A stretch of 64,000 bases of DNA from Jejuia pallidilutea (GTDB lineage: Bacteria; Bacteroidota; Bacteroidia; Flavobacteriales; Flavobacteriaceae): contig NZ_PVEO01000007.1 in assembly GCF_002973595.1 (NCBI RefSeq), positions 1 to 64,000 of the forward strand, given 5' to 3'. Every line of letters starts with the position of its first letter. Position 1 is the stretch's first letter. This document shows positions 63,346 through 64,000 of this stretch, piece by piece. The notes beneath the pieces are model-generated. The model did not search any database and was not told where the DNA came from. It was given only the letters and a program-made list of their open reading frames with translations. The position numbers were made by a program, and so were the translations under genes.

Positions 63346-64000
63346 ATGGACAGTAGATCTCAAATAAGAGATATTATTTTAGATGTAGAACGTAATTGTA
63401 ATGTAAACAATTGGAAAGTTAACGACATACACTTGTGGCCTTACATAAGAATTCATCTTTTTTTTAACTTAATTGATGAGATAGAGATTGGAAAAACTAC
63501 AAGCTCTTACAAACCTGGTAACAAAAAAAATAGCAAATACATATACAGAGGATTTAAAAAAAAAATAAGAAAAACTTTAGAGTGTATAAATAGTGTTTTT
63601 TTTTTCTTCAACTGGATTAAAAATATACCAAATCGACAAACTGTTTTTGTGTCATCCAATTCCTTTCGAGTAAACTATAGAAATAAGAGATTTAATAGGT
63701 TTTTTGATGTGCTTGTAGAAGATGAACAAGCATATTCTAATTACATGTATTTGGAGTATGGCTCTACATTAACCGACCAATATAAACATGAGAATGTTTT
63801 TAAATTTGGTTTTGCTTTAAAAGGGTTTCTATGTACTCATATTAGAAAAAAAACAAAATTGTCACTTGATGGTTATGATTACTTTTTGTCGTATTTGGAG
63901 AGATACGAGTATTGTAAAAAGTTTTCTAATAAATTTTCAAAAGCATACATATCACAGTGGGCAAAAACCATATTTATACCTAAAGTTATTTTTTTTAAAA
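63346..64000 (+). CDS. Unknown protein of the polysaccharide locus (partial)
   Basis: ATG at 63346, 1 bp after the ATPase stop; 218 codons open to the window edge. It begins MDSRSQIRDIILDVE. NNWKVNDIHLWPYIRIHLFF near 25-44 has the WP-I-R pattern I associate with glycan-synthesis proteins. It is rich in Lys, Phe, Tyr and Asn and has no ATG-proximal signal peptide. Base composition is slightly more AT-rich than upstream, as is common in capsule loci. Most likely a glycosyl- or glycerophosphotransferase-type protein, but unproven. Confidence 0.65.
   Translation, partial: MDSRSQIRDIILDVERNCNVNNWKVNDIHLWPYIRIHLFFNLIDEIEIGKTTSSYKPGNKKNSKYIYRGFKKKIRKTLECINSVFFFFNWIKNIPNRQTVFVSSNSFRVNYRNKRFNRFFDVLVEDEQAYSNYMYLEYGSTLTDQYKHENVFKFGFALKGFLCTHIRKKTKLSLDGYDYFLSYLERYEYCKKFSNKFSKAYISQWAKTIFIPKVIFFK

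Noticed and set aside
1-64000. CRISPR array, prophage, insertion sequence or integrative element
   Set aside because: No regularly spaced repeats, cas, transposase, integrase, capsid or conjugation genes were seen on either strand.

Overview
The window looks like a chromosomal segment of a gliding or T9SS-bearing member of the Flavobacteriaceae (Bacteroidota). The grounds are low GC, promoters of the TTG-N17-23-TAnnTTTG type, the gliding gene gldJ beside the type IX secretion genes porU and porV, the long Bacteroidota form of SecA, and several small families typical of the group (DUF5522, DUF2795, YqaE, DUF4136). Most of the DNA is ordinary core genome. I saw no insertion sequence, prophage, CRISPR array or clear genomic island.

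Layout. 1-97: the 3' end of a 5S rRNA and its terminator, so an rRNA operon lies to the left. 423-8867: acyl-CoA dehydrogenase, anhydro-MurNAc kinase, an amino-acid dehydrogenase, an NhaD antiporter, an ExbB-ExbD-TonB set and folC, then tRNA-Val(TAC). 9274-18823: a PAS/LuxR regulator, murF and gldJ on the minus strand, and the divergent porU-porV pair. 18924-24606: cytidine deaminase, pyruvate dehydrogenase E1-alpha and a two-lipoyl-domain E2, then an M28 peptidase/SDR/HAD operon. 24671-31469: an unusually long aromatic amino acid hydroxylase, small envelope proteins, a PLP enzyme, a GH73-LysM lipoprotein and hemL. 31608-40076 (minus): a large zinc protease, an outer-membrane barrel, lysS, and a LuxR/DUF1573/thioredoxin-TPR group. 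40194-46730: YqaE, lipB, msrA, an intergenic stretch with a candidate small RNA, alkB, a D,D-dipeptidase, and a tail-to-tail carotenoid pair (UbiA-type prenyltransferase and CrtI-type desaturase). 46781-57736: secA, DUF2795, a cobalamin adenosyltransferase, an OmpA-family protein, a CPBP protease, a methyltransferase and an ABC-F ATPase. 57841-64000: the start of a surface-polysaccharide locus (Wza, Wzc, ABC permease, Wzt-like ATPase, unknown protein running off the end).

The most unusual signals are non-coding. (1) At 42593-42845, 9-12 bp direct repeats precede a TATATTTG promoter element, a rod-like foldable segment and an intrinsic terminator whose U-tract is on the plus strand, which together look like a regulated small RNA. 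(2) The gldJ-porU divergent region carries related motifs at 21-bp spacing and shares an exact 20-mer with the first site. This geometry is that of LytTR-family response-regulator sites, which is an inference. Other points of interest are a 41-bp exact repeat inside the E2 gene that could delete one lipoyl domain in frame, a GGYTAY hexamer array in wzc, two overlapping tiny ORFs at 51787-52037, and a rod-like structure directly after the 5S terminator.

Functional assignments come from motifs and recalled family knowledge only; no database search was run.
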